Positions 14,780 through 21,927 of a stretch of 21,927 nt of DNA are shown in pieces. The position numbers were made by a program, and so were the translations under genes. Positions within the stretch are counted from its first letter, which is position 1. Each line of letters opens with the position of its first letter. The stretch comes from Pseudomonadota bacterium. Its GTDB lineage: Bacteria; Pseudomonadota; Gammaproteobacteria; Xanthomonadales; Xanthomonadaceae. Location: NCBI GenBank assembly GCA_023430045.1, contig JAEZCF010000076.1:1-21927 (forward strand), written 5' to 3'. The notes under the pieces were generated by a model. It was not told where the DNA came from. It searched no databases and saw nothing but the letters and a program-made list of their open reading frames with translations.

Positions 14780-15030
14780 GGCCGGTGCTCTTCGGCACCT
14801 GGCCCAAGCATCCTGCCGCCACCGAAGTGCCTGCGTACATGAGGAAATTTGCGAAATGGCGCAACGCCGGCGCAGGAATGACGCCGGGCGTCCGCGTCAA
14901 GGCATGCCGTCCGTATCCATGGCGCGCAGTGTACGGAAACATGCGGGCTGCGAAGGGCGGGGTGGCCACCAGCGTCAGTCTCCGCAGTCGTGGGCGCATC
15001 CATGGTAGGTCACCAGACAGTGAGCCGACC

Positions 15031-15303
15031 TCATTTGAACCGGGGCGACAGATTTCCCTTGCGGGTGATGATGCCCGCTTTCTTGGCCACCTTCACCGCT
15101 TCCCGAGGTGGCAGCAGATAGGGATTGGTCTCGTTAGGCAGCCGCTTGGCCAGCTTCACTCCCTGGGAGTTGGCCTTGTCGATAACCCTGTTGTAGAGCT
15201 GAACTGTCACCTGCCCGACAGAGGGGGCAGTGAGTGCTGATCCGGATGGCGTTCGAGAGGAGGCCTTCTTGGCCTTGAAGGAATCAGCTGGCTTGGCACC
15301 CAT
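15031..15303 (-). CDS. Small basic protein, unknown function
   Basis: The 90-residue Lys-rich protein begins MGAKPADSFKAKKASS. It has a Ser/Thr-rich first third, then VGQVTVQLYNRVIDKANSQG, KLAKRLPNETNPYLLPPREA and a basic end KKAGIITRKGNLSPRFK. I do not recognise a domain. The ATG at 15303 has AAGGA 9 nt upstream, which supports expression. It lies 209 bp downstream of the RES toxin gene on the same strand in the lower-GC region, so it is probably part of the acquired island rather than core genome. The basic character would suit nucleic-acid binding, but that is only a guess. Confidence 0.6.
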   Translation of the reverse strand: MGAKPADSFKAKKASSRTPSGSALTAPSVGQVTVQLYNRVIDKANSQGVKLAKRLPNETNPYLLPPREAVKVAKKAGIITRKGNLSPRFK

Positions 15304-15512
15304 GTATACGATCCTTGCACGGCATTTGCTTTCGCGCCAGCCGCTGGTCCAGGCAAGCCTCTGCGACAAGCATATGGAGTCGGTCATCGGGCGATCCGCG
15401 CATATCCGGCAAATGCCCTTCCGTGTTCAGGTTCCATCAGAAAGATCGATCTTTCCGAACGGCAGGCAGCTCAACCCTGACAGCGTGAGCGGCGCCGAGC
15501 CGGCCCTGAACG

Positions 15513-16484
15513 CTATGGCGCTCGATCATTTTGGCGCACGTGCTCCCATCCACAAAGAGAGTCAGCAGTGCTGAGATCGAGCCTTGACTGGGTCACGTTC
15601 GGAGGATGCTCGTCCGCTAGCTCTACATACGTCCTGTCGCTGCACAGATTGCAGGGAAATACGGCAATACAGGCTGAGCTAGGCTGCTTGCTGGAGCGAT
15701 ACAAGACGCCTTCATAGCCAGCCCACTTGAGGAGTAATCCAAATCGTTGGCTCGGTGAAGGCAAGCCAAATTGCGCTGGCCAGGCTCGCCAGTTGACGTC
15801 CTGCAGATTGGTCTGGAGGCGCGACGGGGACCGAATCAGCAAATCATCCGGCTTCCCCAGCTTCAGCGACTTTGCAAGCGAGGCGAGCTCGCGTGGCACT
15901 GTGAACTTTGCAAGAACCTTAGCAACTGGCTTGAGATTGTCGAGATTTCTAATATCGAACACGCGCTCAATATGGCCGTTTATTCGCACGGATGCATCGC
16001 TGCGCCGGAGGCTCATCTCGGCGGGCGTTAGCCCCGCAGCCTGCATCTTATCCGAGGCCATTTGATAGCACTCTCTGAAAGCAGTCTCATGGGAGTCCCC
16101 TATGTAGAGGGCAGGAAAAACTGCCGCCGCTCCTGACTCGTCGCAGTCATTCCCTATACTGAACCTCCCGCCGACAGAGCGCACGCTCCCTGCCGCAGAG
16201 AGCGGGTCGTGGGAATAGCGATATTGCACCATGCGCACCCAATTGGCGAAATCGAACGGAGGCGCCGGACGTGAGTTCAGAGCGTCGACAAGTTGATCTC
16301 GCCTGCGGACTCTTTCTGGCTCTAGACCGTGGTAGAGCTCATCGTGAAGAGCGTCTAATTCACGCGATCGCTTCTTCCATACCTCCAGGTCAGATTCGCT
16401 GAATCTATCGAGGACGTGGATGTTTGCGGGAAAGTCGTTGGGGATGCCGTGTAGAGGAACGGGCTGTTGAGGCCTCCGTGGCAT
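15513..16484 (-). CDS. RES-domain toxin (NAD+ phosphorylase/ADP-ribosyltransferase-like)
   Basis: RES toxins degrade NAD+ or ADP-ribosylate targets and stop growth until the antitoxin neutralises them (established for MbcT, ParT and Pseudomonas Res). The RES core is visible: Arg89 in QYRYSHDPL, GGRFSIGN with Arg107, ALYIGDSHETAFRE with Tyr127 and Glu138, and a late Ser in KQPSSACIAVFP (269-270). The total of 323 residues is longer than the typical 150-230, mainly through an N-terminal extension of about 80 residues (LDRFSESDLEVWKKRSREL and following) of unknown role. It starts 3 bp after the stop of the Xre/MbcA-type antitoxin gene, so the two form one operon. The coding region has clearly lower G+C than its surroundings, a sign of transfer. 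Confidence 0.87.
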   Translation of the reverse strand: MPRRPQQPVPLHGIPNDFPANIHVLDRFSESDLEVWKKRSRELDALHDELYHGLEPERVRRRDQLVDALNSRPAPPFDFANWVRMVQYRYSHDPLSAAGSVRSVGGRFSIGNDCDESGAAAVFPALYIGDSHETAFRECYQMASDKMQAAGLTPAEMSLRRSDASVRINGHIERVFDIRNLDNLKPVAKVLAKFTVPRELASLAKSLKLGKPDDLLIRSPSRLQTNLQDVNWRAWPAQFGLPSPSQRFGLLLKWAGYEGVLYRSSKQPSSACIAVFPCNLCSDRTYVELADEHPPNVTQSRLDLSTADSLCGWEHVRQNDRAP

Positions 16485-16487
16485 GCG

Positions 16488-16913
16488 CTACCTGACCTGA
16501 TCCTCTTGGATGGCAGTAACGATAAATCGGCGCAAACGGTCATGTCTACCTAGGCGGACCATATCCCTGGGGGCGATGTCACCGAGAAGGGGGTTCTTTG
16601 TTCGAAACCAAAGAGCGGTCTTGGCTGCATCCCCTTCAAAGATGTCTGCGACCATATTCGCGATTGCCCCGATTTCCTCCAAGCGCTCCCGAACAGCCTT
16701 GGGAGCGTTTTCATCCCAACGGACCGAGGCAGACGAAACCGACGCAATTTTGGAGACTGCGTTTCGGTCTAGGTGCATGAACTCGGCAACCTTTTTGGGC
16801 TCGAAATAGTTGCCTTTGCCGAACTGCAAAGAGTCCCTCTGGGGGACGCTAAGGAAGAGCGGGGCGGTTTGCATTGGGTGGCCAGACGGGCAAGGTGAGG
16901 GCGAGTATTGCAT
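16488..16913 (-). CDS. Xre/MbcA/ParS-type antitoxin of the RES toxin
   Basis: The protein has a helical DNA-binding-like part (KVAEFMHLDRNAVSKIASVS, about 42-61) and the C-terminal toxin-binding domain of the MbcA/ParS/Xre family (DUF2384). The latter is seen in the stretch ALWFRTKNPLLGDIAP followed by RDMVRLGRHDRLRRFI. In the family it blocks the RES active site and represses the operon. It is 141 residues from ATG 16913. The start is uncertain: AAGG lies almost directly before this ATG, a TTG at 16946 would add 11 residues, and a TTG near 16830 after AGAGGG would shorten the product to begin LQFGKGNYFEP. It precedes the toxin by 3 bp, the usual antitoxin-first order. Confidence 0.85.
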   Translation of the reverse strand: MQYSPSPCPSGHPMQTAPLFLSVPQRDSLQFGKGNYFEPKKVAEFMHLDRNAVSKIASVSSASVRWDENAPKAVRERLEEIGAIANMVADIFEGDAAKTALWFRTKNPLLGDIAPRDMVRLGRHDRLRRFIVTAIQEDQVR

Positions 16914-16933
16914 ACCTTTTTGTGGGATGCACC

Positions 16934-16948
16934 ATTTGGCGCCCAAAT
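16934..16948 (-). promoter_or_regulatory. 15-bp inverted repeat upstream of antitoxin gene
   Basis: ATTTGG-CGC-CCAAAT is a perfect dyad 20 bp upstream of the ATG at 16913. Its position fits an autoregulatory operator of the RES/Xre operon (inference). The region 16949-17054 is AT-rich and probably holds the promoter, but I could not place -35 and -10 boxes with confidence. Confidence 0.45.
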
Positions 16949-17054
16949 TCCAACCAACTTCTGTTCATCATTAATTTCTTATAAAACAACGGCATAAAAG
17001 AAAAGGTGCCTGCGGATTAGCCTGGCAGGGGGTGTCGGCTGCCGGGGCCGGGGT

Positions 17055-17273
17055 GTGACTCCAGTCGCAGGCTTTGCGACCGTCAAACATAGACTGTTCC
17101 CCCTGCTTCCCTCGACCGGCTACCAGGGCCCCCGTACCGCCCCTATTCCGTTCAGGTGGGTGCAGATGGGTGAGCGCTGGGCGCTGTGGTGGAACGGGTG
17201 TGAGGTGGCCAGCGTTACCCCGACTCGCGACGATAGCTTCAGCCTCCATCTGAACGCTCTGAAGATGTGGTAG
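17055..17273 (+). CDS. Possible small protein of the island, 72 residues
   Basis: The frame starts at GTG and ends with RWALWWNGCEVASVTPTRDD then SFSLHLNALKMW. The Trp-rich ending is unlike random GC-rich translation and looks like a real globular segment, but I cannot assign it to a family. No clear ribosome binding site is seen, so the start may lie elsewhere or the gene may be a fragment. It lies between the RES/Xre promoter region and the integrase remnant, in the decayed island. Confidence 0.35.
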   Translation: MTPVAGFATVKHRLFPLLPSTGYQGPRTAPIPFRWVQMGERWALWWNGCEVASVTPTRDDSFSLHLNALKMW

Positions 17274-17622
17274 ACCAGAAGCGCCGGTTGGCAGCATCCG
17301 ACAAGGCAAGCGCTTCGCCGAGCGTTGGTGCGCCATCAGCCTCCATGCCGGCGTCGGCTGCGTCGGTCTCCTTCTTCTGCTGATTCGGATCTACGCCTTG
17401 GGCGAGCAGCCGCCTCGCGTCTTCGCGACGGTTCTTGGACAACTGCAGGGCACCTCGAGGTAGCCCCCAGCGCCAAGCGCTTCTCTTTCCCGTCGAACCG
17501 ATACTTCATCCGCCACCAACGGCTGCCGGCAGGGAGATCTCTAGATGGAGCCCATGGTCGTCGAACAGCTTCTGGGTGTTTCCAATCGGTTTGGCGTGCC
17601 GAATTGCGAGGTCGGAGAGTGG
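17240..17622 (-). pseudogene. Frameshifted N-terminal fragment of a P4-type tyrosine integrase
   Basis: Reading the minus strand from 17622, PLSDLAIRHAKPIGN then KLFDDHGLHLEI is the start of the N-terminal domain of P4-type phage/island integrases. A one-base change in a C-run near 17540 shifts the frame to SRWWRMKYRFDGKEKRLALG. At least one further shift leads to LSKNRREDARRLLAQGVDPN, the well-known end of the same domain. There is no start codon where one is expected (Pro-Pro at the Met position), and the catalytic C-terminal two thirds with the R-H-R-Y residues is absent. Only about 100-120 codons of an original of about 400 remain. It lies just downstream of tRNA-Ala, as an island integrase should. 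Confidence 0.8.
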
Positions 17623-17713
17623 AGGCCTCGATGTTGGGGAACTAGGCGGATGCCCCAAAATGCCCCACCGTCTCACAAGCTGGAACGGATCGGACCGGTC
17701 TGCATCGCACAAC

Positions 17714-17755
17714 GAAAAAGGCCGGAAGCCCCGTAATTTCAGGAGTTCCGGCCTT
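17714..17755 (-). terminator. Intrinsic terminator of tRNA-Ala
   Basis: On the minus strand AAGGCCGGAA (17755-17746) pairs with TTCCGGCCTT (17728-17719) and is followed by a T-run (17719-17715). The 17-nt loop is long. It is 28 bases beyond the tRNA 3' end, and a further GTGCGT/ACGCAC hairpin lies between the two. Confidence 0.8.
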
Positions 17756-17783
17756 CTGGGTGCGTTCGTTGACGCACTGAATA

Positions 17784-17859
<76 letters not shown>

Positions 17860-17872
17860 ACGGCAGGCGCGC

Positions 17873-17901
17873 AGTGTAGCGGACGAAGACAGCGTTGCCA
17901 A
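17873..17901 (-). promoter_or_regulatory. Sigma-70 promoter of tRNA-Ala
   Basis: On the minus strand TTGGCA (17901-17896), a 17-bp spacer and TACACT (17878-17873) form a strong promoter whose start would be about 7-8 bases before the tRNA 5' end region. Confidence 0.82.
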
Positions 17902-17972
17902 GGGTTCAGGGCGCACCCAAGCCCATACAGGCCGGGGGTGCGATGGACCTGAACGGAAGCCTCCGACACCTC

Positions 17973-17999
17973 TAAAGCGGACCAGAATGGTGTCGATAA
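17973..17999 (+). promoter_or_regulatory. Sigma-28 (FliA) promoter of the chemotaxis receptor gene
   Basis: TAAA (17973-17976), exactly 15 bases, then GTCGATAA (17992-17999) matches the flagellar sigma-28 pattern TAAA-N15-GCCGATAA with one difference. Transcription would start near 18006-18008, which places the ATG at 18043 about 36 nt into the transcript. This also argues against the in-frame GTG at 18004 as the start. Confidence 0.82.
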
Positions 18000-18042
18000 A
18001 AGTGTGACGTCCATCGCAATCACCCTTCCAGAGTTCGTTCCG

Positions 18043-20571
18043 ATGATCCGCATCGCCGATACCCGTTCCCTCTCCATTTCCGCCCGGCTGGCCTGGCTGT
18101 TGGCTGCCATTGCCGCCACGGCCTTCGTGCTGCTGGCACTTCTCATCTATCGGCAGACAGCCAACAGCTACCAGAAACGCGTTGAGGCCAACCTGGCCAC
18201 AACGACCGACCTGATGCGCGACTCGGTGGCCCTGTATGACCGCAGCCTGGCCGAAAGTACCCGCGACATGGCGCGTCTGTTCGAGGCGTTGATACCTGCC
18301 GGTGAGCCGGCGCTGGATCCCGTGCGACGCCTGCAGGTGAACGGGAACAGCGTGCCGCAACTGCTGCTGGACGGTCGTCCGTTCGCTATGGAAGACGCGG
18401 CGGTGGATCGGTTCGCGACGGCTACCGGCGGCGTGGCGACGGTGTTCGTCCGCGACGGCGAGGACTTCATCCGCGTGGCCACTTCGCTGCGCGATGAGGC
18501 GGGCGAACGCGTGCTCGGTACCCGGCTGGATCACCAGCATCCCGCCTATGCGCGCGTCATGGCCGGGCAAGGCTACACCGGGGCCGCGCGACTGTTCGGC
18601 AAGGACTACATGACCGCCTACACACCCTTGAAGAGTGCGGACGGAGCAACGGTGGGCATCGCGTTCGTCGGCCAGGACCAGGTTGACGGCCTGGCTGCGC
18701 TGAAGGCGAGCCTGCGCGAATCCACACTGGGGCGCGAGGGCTACTTCATGGCGGTGGACACCCGCCCTGGGGCGGACTTCGGCAGGGTCGTCGCCTCCGC
18801 GGCCGGAGAAGGCTCGCTGCTGGGAGAGCGGGTGGCGGCCGAAGACAGGGATGCACTGCAGGCCTTGCTGGAAGGCCGGGTACACGCCAGCCGTCTGCAC
18901 CTGCGTACGGCCGATGGCGCACGTTCGCGCGAATATTTCGTCGCCGCGCAGCCGTATGCCGGCTGGCAGTGGCTGGTGCTGGGGGCAGAGCCGGTGTCGG
19001 TGCTGCAGGACGTGCTGTGGCGCTTGTTGATGGAAGTCGCGCTGGGTTGTGCGCTGGCGCTGCTGGTGATCATCGCGGCGACCATGCTGGCGATGCGCCG
19101 CTGGCTGGCGATGCCGCTGCGCGAAGCGGCCCAGGTGGCACTGGACGTAGCCGCAGGCAGGCTTGACCGGGTCATTCCCCAGCGTCGGCTCGATGAAGTG
19201 GGGCAGCTGCTGGCGTCGATGCGGCAGATGCAGTCGACGCTGCGCGGGTTCGCCGCAGCGCAGGATGACATGGCGGCTCGGCATGTTGAGGGCACCCTCA
19301 GCCACCGCATCGATGCGTCCGCGTTCGAAGGGGCGTTCCGCGGCATCGCCGAGGGGACCAATGCGCTGGTGGATGCGCATATCCAGACCAAGCTGGACAT
19401 GGTCGCGCACGTGCAGGCCTATGCTGCCGGCGATCTTTCGCGTGCTATGGAACCGCTGCCCGGTGAGAAGGCGGCGGTCAGCGATGCGGTCAACGGCGTA
19501 CGCACACGCCTGCGTGCGATCAACGAGGAGATAAAGCGGCTGGTGGCCGCGGCGGCTGCGGGCGATTTCAGCGCGCGTGGCGATGCCATGGCCTTCGACA
19601 ATGATTTCAGGGTGATGATCGAGGGACTGAACCGGCTGATGACCACCGCCGACCATAACCTGGCGGCACTGTCGGACCTGTTGCGCAACCTCGCGCGCGG
19701 TGACCTGCGCAGCCGCATCGAAGGCGATTACCAGGGTGTGTTCGCCGAGATGCGCGACGATGCGAACGCCACGGTCGACAGCCTGGACGGCATCATCGCG
19801 GGCATCCAGCAGGCGTCGGGCGCTGTTGCGGCCGCGGCGGCGGAAATAGCCGCGGCGAGCGAGGACCTTTCGCGGCGCACCGAACAGCAGGCAGCCAACC
19901 TGGAGGAGTCCGCGGCGTCGATGGAAGAGATGACCGCAGCGGTCCGCCAGAGCGCCGAGCATGCGCAGCGGGCTGACAGCCTTGCGCTGCACGCATCGGC
20001 AGTGGCGACGCGCGGCGGCGAGGCCGTGGGCCAGGTGGAACGCACCATGGCCGACATCGAGTCATCGTCCAGGCGGATCGCCGACATTACGGCGACCATC
20101 GACGGTATCGCATTCCAGACCAATATCCTTGCGCTCAACGCGGCGGTGGAAGCAGCGCGCGCGGGCGAACAGGGTCGTGGTTTCGCGGTGGTTGCCAGCG
20201 AGGTCCGTTCGCTGGCACAGCGCTCGGCAGATGCGGCGCGCGAGATCAGGACACTGATCGACGCCTCCGTGGTGCAGGTGGGCGAGGGTAGCCTGCTGGC
20301 CGGACAGGCGGGGCAGACCCTGCATGATGTCGTGGCTGCGGTGACCGAACTGGGGACGGCGATCAGCGCGATCGCACTGTCCTCCCGCGAGCAGGCGGCG
20401 GGCATCGAACAGGTGAACCAGGGCATCGTGCAGATGGATGGGGTGACACAGCAGAATGCGGCGCTGGTGGAAGAAAACACCGCCTCGGCCCATTCCATGG
20501 CCGGGCAGGCGCAGGCGCTGCGCCAGGCCACGGCGCGTTTCGTGCTGGCGCGCGCGGCGACGCCGGCGTAG
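18043..20571 (+). CDS. Methyl-accepting chemotaxis protein with periplasmic Cache-type sensor
   Basis: This inner-membrane chemoreceptor passes ligand binding to CheA/CheW. From the ATG at 18043 it has 842 residues: TM1 at about 15-36 and a large periplasmic region of about 37-322 with Cache-like motifs (FIRVATSLRDEAG, YMTAYTPLKSADG, GWQWLVLGAEP). TM2 (about 330-351) and a HAMP domain (about 353-404) follow. Further HAMP-like repeats span about 425-590 (GDLSRAMEPLPGEK, GDFSARGDAMAFDN, GDLRSRIEGDYQG). The signalling hairpin then comes, with its tip in IAFQTNILALNAAVEAARAGE (about 688-708). It ends RFVLARAATPA without an NWETF-like pentapeptide, so CheR/CheB tethering is not expected. The sigma-28 promoter couples it to late flagellar genes. 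The ligand is unknown. Confidence 0.95.
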   Translation: MIRIADTRSLSISARLAWLLAAIAATAFVLLALLIYRQTANSYQKRVEANLATTTDLMRDSVALYDRSLAESTRDMARLFEALIPAGEPALDPVRRLQVNGNSVPQLLLDGRPFAMEDAAVDRFATATGGVATVFVRDGEDFIRVATSLRDEAGERVLGTRLDHQHPAYARVMAGQGYTGAARLFGKDYMTAYTPLKSADGATVGIAFVGQDQVDGLAALKASLRESTLGREGYFMAVDTRPGADFGRVVASAAGEGSLLGERVAAEDRDALQALLEGRVHASRLHLRTADGARSREYFVAAQPYAGWQWLVLGAEPVSVLQDVLWRLLMEVALGCALALLVIIAATMLAMRRWLAMPLREAAQVALDVAAGRLDRVIPQRRLDEVGQLLASMRQMQSTLRGFAAAQDDMAARHVEGTLSHRIDASAFEGAFRGIAEGTNALVDAHIQTKLDMVAHVQAYAAGDLSRAMEPLPGEKAAVSDAVNGVRTRLRAINEEIKRLVAAAAAGDFSARGDAMAFDNDFRVMIEGLNRLMTTADHNLAALSDLLRNLARGDLRSRIEGDYQGVFAEMRDDANATVDSLDGIIAGIQQASGAVAAAAAEIAAASEDLSRRTEQQAANLEESAASMEEMTAAVRQSAEHAQRADSLALHASAVATRGGEAVGQVERTMADIESSSRRIADITATIDGIAFQTNILALNAAVEAARAGEQGRGFAVVASEVRSLAQRSADAAREIRTLIDASVVQVGEGSLLAGQAGQTLHDVVAAVTELGTAISAIALSSREQAAGIEQVNQGIVQMDGVTQQNAALVEENTASAHSMAGQAQALRQATARFVLARAATPA

Positions 20572-20589
20572 CACATACGGTCCGGAAAG

Positions 20590-20612
20590 GCTGCCGGCTG
20601 GCATCCGGCAGC
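20590..20612. terminator. Hairpin between convergent MCP and rnd genes
   Basis: GCTGCCGG (20590-20597), a 7-nt loop, and CCGGCAGC (20605-20612) form a perfect 8-bp stem in the 85-bp gap between two convergent stops. No T-run follows on either strand, so it may be a Rho-assisted or processing hairpin. Confidence 0.5.
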
Positions 20613-20656
20613 GCCAGCCCGCAGCCATCACTGGTCCGGGCTGCGCCGCTGGGTCG

Positions 20657-21730
20657 CTACGGCAACAGCGGCTGCAGCCGCGGTTCCAGCAACTGTTGCC
20701 GCCAGCCGGCGAGCGGTGCCGGCCATTGCCGGCTTTCCAGGTAGCTTTCCAGGTGCTTGCGTGAGGCAAGCACGCCGTCGGCCAGTCCGAGTTCACGGCT
20801 GCACTGCGCCACGGCGTCCTGCAGCTTCTTCAACGCCTGCTTGTTGGCATCGGTGGCGGGCAGCACCTGGGGTGCATCGCCTTCGTCGGCCAACGGCGTG
20901 GTCAGCGCCTTCCACACCGCGCCGGCCAGTTTGCGTGGCGCCTTGGGAAACTGCTCGAACAGCGTGCCAAGGGCCGCTTCATCGGCTGGCGGCGTGCGTG
21001 CCAGGGTGGCGGCCAGTTCGTTGTCCAGGATCCAGCTGCGCGGACGGTCGCTGGCCCGTGCCTGTGCATCGCGCCAGCGCAGCAGGCGCAACAGCCGTAC
21101 CTGCGCTGCCGTATCCAGGAACTGTGCCGAACGCATGCCCAGGTGCGGCCAGCGATCCTCGTCGTTGGCCACGCTGGCCAGCAGGCGCTCGCCATCGTCG
21201 TGCAGCCATTGCAGGCGCTCCTGTTCCTGCAGTTTCGCGCTGATGGCATCGTGCAGGGCGAACAGATGTTCCACGTCGTCGGCCGCGTACTGCAGCTGCG
21301 CTTCGGACAGTGGCCGGCGCATCCAGTCCGAACGTGTTTCGCCCTTGGCCAGGGCCACGCCGGTGATTTCCTGTACCAGCTTCTGGTAGCCCATGCCGCT
21401 GCCGATGCCGGCCAGCGAGGCGCCGATCTGGGTATCGAACAGCGGACGGGGCAGCGTGCCGCAGGTGTGCTTGAAGGCAACCAGGTCTTCGCTGGCGCTG
21501 TGCATCACCTTGGTGATGGAGGTGTCGGCCAGCCAGGGGGGCAGTGCCTCGGCCATGCCCGGCGCCAGCGGATCGATCAGCAGGATTTCCGTGCCGACTG
21601 CCATCTGCACCAGCGCCAGCTGGGGCCAGAAGGTCCGCTCACGGATGAACTCGGTGTCCAAGCCGATGCGGGTGGGACGCAGCTTAAGGCGCGCCTGCAG
21701 TTCTGTGGGGGTGTTGATCCAGGTTGCCAC
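20657..21730 (-). CDS. rnd: Ribonuclease D
   Basis: This 3'-to-5' exoribonuclease trims tRNA precursors and other stable RNAs. The DEDDy catalytic set is visible: Asp25 and Glu27 (GLDTEFIRE), Asp82 (SASEDLVAF), then Tyr148 and Asp152 (YAADDVEHL). An HRDC domain follows at about 207-287 (RLLRLLRWRDAQARAS then NELAATLAR), and a second helical HRDC-like part ends the protein, as in E. coli RNase D of about 375 residues. Length is 357. The start is GTG at 21730 (ATWINTPTEL after it) with only a weak GAGAAG site 12-13 bases upstream. The gene is convergent with the chemoreceptor and divergent from a lipoprotein gene. Confidence 0.95.
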   Translation of the reverse strand: MATWINTPTELQARLKLRPTRIGLDTEFIRERTFWPQLALVQMAVGTEILLIDPLAPGMAEALPPWLADTSITKVMHSASEDLVAFKHTCGTLPRPLFDTQIGASLAGIGSGMGYQKLVQEITGVALAKGETRSDWMRRPLSEAQLQYAADDVEHLFALHDAISAKLQEQERLQWLHDDGERLLASVANDEDRWPHLGMRSAQFLDTAAQVRLLRLLRWRDAQARASDRPRSWILDNELAATLARTPPADEAALGTLFEQFPKAPRKLAGAVWKALTTPLADEGDAPQVLPATDANKQALKKLQDAVAQCSRELGLADGVLASRKHLESYLESRQWPAPLAGWRQQLLEPRLQPLLP

Positions 21731-21813
21731 GGGGCGTTCGACTTCTCGCGTTTGCTCAGGCAGGGGAGAATAGCCTAACGTCGGCCCGCACCCCCGGCCT
21801 GAAGGAGATGGTT

Positions 21814-21927
21814 TTGCGTTTGCAGCGCCTGTATCTGCTGTTGCCCGCCATTTGCATGCTGGGGGCGGCTGGCTGCGGTGCGCCGCCGGAGCCGCCCGCG
21901 CGGGCCGCTGCGGGCCCGGCGCCGGCG
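21814..21927 (+). CDS. Lipoprotein, N-terminal part only
   Basis: The open frame runs off the right edge with 38 residues visible. It begins (TTG) MRLQRLYLLLPAICML and has a lipobox ending GAAGC with Cys21, so it is a predicted outer- or inner-membrane lipoprotein. The mature start is rich in Pro and Ala (GAPPEPPARAAAGPAPA), as in many lipoprotein linkers, and the rest is unseen. TTG at 21814 was chosen because AAGGAG lies 6 nt upstream. An ATG at 21808 is in frame but overlaps the binding site. It is divergent from rnd across about 80 bp. The family cannot be assigned from this part. Confidence 0.72.
   Translation, partial: MRLQRLYLLLPAICMLGAAGCGAPPEPPARAAAGPAPA

Noticed and set aside
14760..15003. 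Minus-strand frames of 79 codons upstream of the 14562 gene
   Set aside because: No ribosome binding site, Pro/Arg/His-rich random-looking translation, and overlap with the inverted-repeat element.
16971..17336. Minus-strand 121-codon frame between the antitoxin and the integrase remnant
   Set aside because: Its translation is low-complexity and it overlaps both the integrase fragment and the more protein-like plus-strand frame at 17055-17273.

Overview
This window is GC-rich (roughly two thirds G+C by eye) chromosomal DNA from a gammaproteobacterium of the Xanthomonadaceae. It looks most like Stenotrophomonas or a close relative. The evidence is the sequence style of Dxs and RNase D, a GTAG-headed stem-loop at about 5343 that resembles the SMAG REP family of S. 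maltophilia, and the gene assortment. Genus assignment is inference; no database search was possible.

Layout, left to right. Positions 1-5990 hold minus-strand household genes: dxs (C-terminus outside the window), an HNH nuclease, a large acyl-CoA dehydrogenase, a small LEA-type lipoprotein and a Blc-like lipocalin. The gap at 2659-2932 is packed with hairpins and repeats. At 6045-7070 a second-type methionine aminopeptidase is translationally coupled to a ParD-like antitoxin-family protein, behind a 28-bp near-perfect palindrome. At 7108-11362 there are two regulator/target pairs: TetR divergent from a short-chain dehydrogenase with a 46-bp palindromic operator between them, and LysR divergent from a 14-TM drug-efflux type MFS transporter. 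At 11447-12367 lie two small membrane proteins and tRNA-Phe with a clear promoter and terminator. A CurA-type NADP-dependent oxidoreductase follows, then several unrecognised small genes.

Positions of about 15000-17650 look like the remains of a genomic island. G+C drops, a RES-type toxin / Xre-MbcA-ParS antitoxin pair is present, and a frameshifted N-terminal fragment of a P4-type integrase sits just downstream of tRNA-Ala(CGC), a classic integration target. To the right, a long methyl-accepting chemotaxis protein is preceded by a near-consensus sigma-28 (FliA) promoter. RNase D (rnd) and the start of a lipoprotein gene close the window.

The most notable items are the MetAP/ParD-like operon with its palindrome, the RES/Xre module beside the decayed integrase, and the directly readable regulatory sites. 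I found no CRISPR array, no intact transposase and no clearly unprecedented multi-gene system.
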